Position numbers and translations under genes: made by a program. Below, in pieces: positions 62,828 through 64,000 of a stretch of DNA of 64,000 bases. The notes beneath the pieces are model-generated. The model worked only from the letters and a program-made list of their open reading frames with translations. It did no database searches and was not told the origin of the DNA. The DNA is from Prauserella muralis (GTDB lineage: Bacteria; Actinomycetota; Actinomycetes; Mycobacteriales; Pseudonocardiaceae). How positions within the stretch are numbered: position 1 is the first letter of the stretch; the number at the start of each line of letters is the position of its first letter. The stretch is taken from contig NZ_MASW01000007.1 of the NCBI RefSeq assembly GCF_003202285.1, forward strand, positions 248,001 to 312,000, in the 5' to 3' direction.

Positions 62828-64000
62828 CGCGCCACCGCCTCCAGCAGCCTGCCGTCGTCGTCCTCCTCCACGGTGCGCAGGTCCAGCAGGCAGCGGCCGT
62901 GCTCGACGCGGCCCACCACGGGCGGCGTGCCCGCGCGCAGTGCCTCGGCGCAGCGGGCGGGCAGGCTCACGGCGGCGCTGGGCAGCTCCACACCGGGCGC
63001 GCCACCGCCTCCGACCGCGGCGACACTGTCCACAGCGGACGCGTCGACGCCGCGCCGGGCCAGCGCGTCCGCCAGCAGCTCGGCGCGCTCGCGCAGGCGA
63101 GCGGGGTCGGCGTCGAGCGCGGCACGCACCGGCGGCGGCGTGCCCCGCACCGTCGCCTCCAGTGCGGCGAGCGTGAGTTTGTCCACGCGCAGCGCCCGCG
63201 CGACGGGATGCCTGCGCAGCCGCTCCACCAGGTCCCGCTCGCCGAACAGGAGTCCCGCCTGTGGCCCGCCGAGCAGTTTGTCGCCGCTGGCGGTGACGAG
63301 CGCCGCGCCCGCGCGCAGCGCACTCGTGGCATCCGGCTCGCCGGGCAGCGCAGGATGCGGGCACAGCAGCCCGGAGCCGATGTCGGCCACCACCGGCACG
63401 CCGAGCCCGGCCAGCTCGGCGATGCCAGCCTCGCTGGTGAAACCGGTGACGCGGAAGTTGGACGGATGCACCTTGAGCACGAACCCGGTGTCCGGCCCGA
63501 GCGCGCCGGCATAGTCGGCGACCCGCGTGCGGTTGGTCGTGCCGACCTCGCGCAGCCGCGCGCCCGCTGCCGCCAGCAGTTCGGGGATGCGGAAGCCGTC
63601 GCCGATCTCGACCAGCTCTCCCCTGCTGATCACGATCTCCCTGCCCGGCGCGAGCGTCAGCGCGCACAGCAGCAGCGCGGCGGCGTTGTTGTTCACGACG
63701 TGCACCCCGCCCGCGTCGGGGACCGCGTCGGCCAGCGCGGCGAGGGCGCCCCGCCCGCGGCGCGCCCGCTGCCCGGTGGCGAGGTCGAACTCGACGTCGG
63801 TCGCGCCGCCCGCCGCGCGCACGGCGTCCAGCGCGGCCGCCGACAGCGGCGCCCTGCCGAGATTGGTGTGGACGAGCACGCCCGTGGCGTTGACCACGGG
63901 CCGCAGCGACGAGGCGGTCGGCGGCAGGGCCGCGAGGGCGGCCTCGGCGACGTCCTCGGGCGCGATCTCCCCGGCCCGCGCGCGGTCCTGCGCCGCCACG
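62815..64000 (-). CDS. selA: L-seryl-tRNA(Sec) selenium transferase (5' end outside window)
   Basis: Visible 394 residues, start beyond base 64000. PLP enzyme: VNATGVLVHTNLGRAPLS, HVVNNNAAALLLCALTLA, the catalytic Lys in VTASGDKLLGGPQAG, and the metal-free C-terminal small domain. It converts Ser-tRNA(Sec) to Sec-tRNA(Sec) using selenophosphate. Operon with selB (overlap). No tRNA-Sec gene or selD is in the window; they may lie upstream of selA. Confidence 0.95.
   Translation of the reverse strand, partial: VAAQDRARAGEIAPEDVAEAALAALPPTASSLRPVVNATGVLVHTNLGRAPLSAAALDAVRAAGGATDVEFDLATGQRARRGRGALAALADAVPDAGGVHVVNNNAAALLLCALTLAPGREIVISRGELVEIGDGFRIPELLAAAGARLREVGTTNRTRVADYAGALGPDTGFVLKVHPSNFRVTGFTSEAGIAELAGLGVPVVADIGSGLLCPHPALPGEPDATSALRAGAALVTASGDKLLGGPQAGLLFGERDLVERLRRHPVARALRVDKLTLAALEATVRGTPPPVRAALDADPARLRERAELLADALARRGVDASAVDSVAAVGGGGAPGVELPSAAVSLPARCAEALRAGTPPVVGRVEHGRCLLDLRTVEEDDDGRLLEAVARCGC

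Noticed and set aside
62815-64000. tRNA-Sec (selC) near selA/selB
   Set aside because: Looked for a long UCA-anticodon tRNA in the gaps near sel and fdh genes; none is visible in this window.

Overview
The window is high-GC DNA from an actinomycete, most likely a member of the Pseudonocardiaceae (Amycolatopsis/Saccharomonospora/Prauserella-like). This is inferred from an Lsr2 gene, frequent GTG starts and 4-nt ATGA/GTGA overlaps, many actinobacterial regulator families, and the overall gene style. No species-level marker is present. About 68 protein-coding loci are listed, including partial and broken ones, plus one tRNA. Apart from the region around 3.5-5.8 kb, this is an ordinary chromosome.

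Layout. 1-3.4 kb: DUF3500 fragment, a frameshifted MFS exporter and an FAD monooxygenase. 3.5-5.9 kb: a decayed island in which an IS256-family element has jumped into an RHS-type polymorphic-toxin gene, which is itself joined to half of an AbrB-like gene, next to tRNA-Leu(GAG). 6-25 kb: M20 peptidase, a large STAND-type ATPase regulator, a DrrAB-type ABC exporter, lsr2, a truncated histidine kinase, and many small regulator-plus-enzyme pairs (ArsR/SRPBCC, MerR/erythromycin-esterase-like, XRE-cupin/methyltransferase, ROK/MsiK-like ATPase, PadR/membrane protein). 25.6-31.5 kb: one tightly packed operon with a small exported protein, MoxR, DUF58, VWA protein, trypsin-like protease, response regulator and histidine kinase.

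32-38.5 kb: a formate dehydrogenase operon whose catalytic subunit is read through an in-frame UGA (selenocysteine) followed by a SECIS-like hairpin. The factors that decode it, selB and selA, lie at the right end (61-64 kb). 38.7-41 kb: RecD2-type helicase. 41-53 kb: a stress or dormancy-like neighbourhood with flavodoxin, P-type ATPase, an HPF/RaiA-like protein, DUF4389 and SHOCT membrane proteins, a glycosyltransferase fused to a YHS domain, and a GalT-like protein; palindromes resembling DosR/DevR boxes sit in three of its promoters. Next comes a CsoR/CstR-type regulator with a thioredoxin, each preceded by the same TACCC-N4-GGGTA palindrome. 53-57.7 kb: sigma factor with YCII partner, DHFR-like reductase, an XRE/methionine-aminopeptidase divergent pair with twin operators, and AlkB. 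57.7-61 kb: an ATP-grasp ligase with a CocE/NonD hydrolase.

The strongest observations are the selenocysteine formate dehydrogenase with selA/selB in the same window, the IS insertion whose 7-bp target duplication restores the RHS reading frame when removed, and the two matching operators of the persulfide-type CsoR-family regulator. I did not find a clearly new multi-gene defence or biosynthetic system. The MoxR-protease-two-component operon and the ATP-grasp/CocE pair are the least explained gene sets. All functions are read from sequence motifs without database searches.
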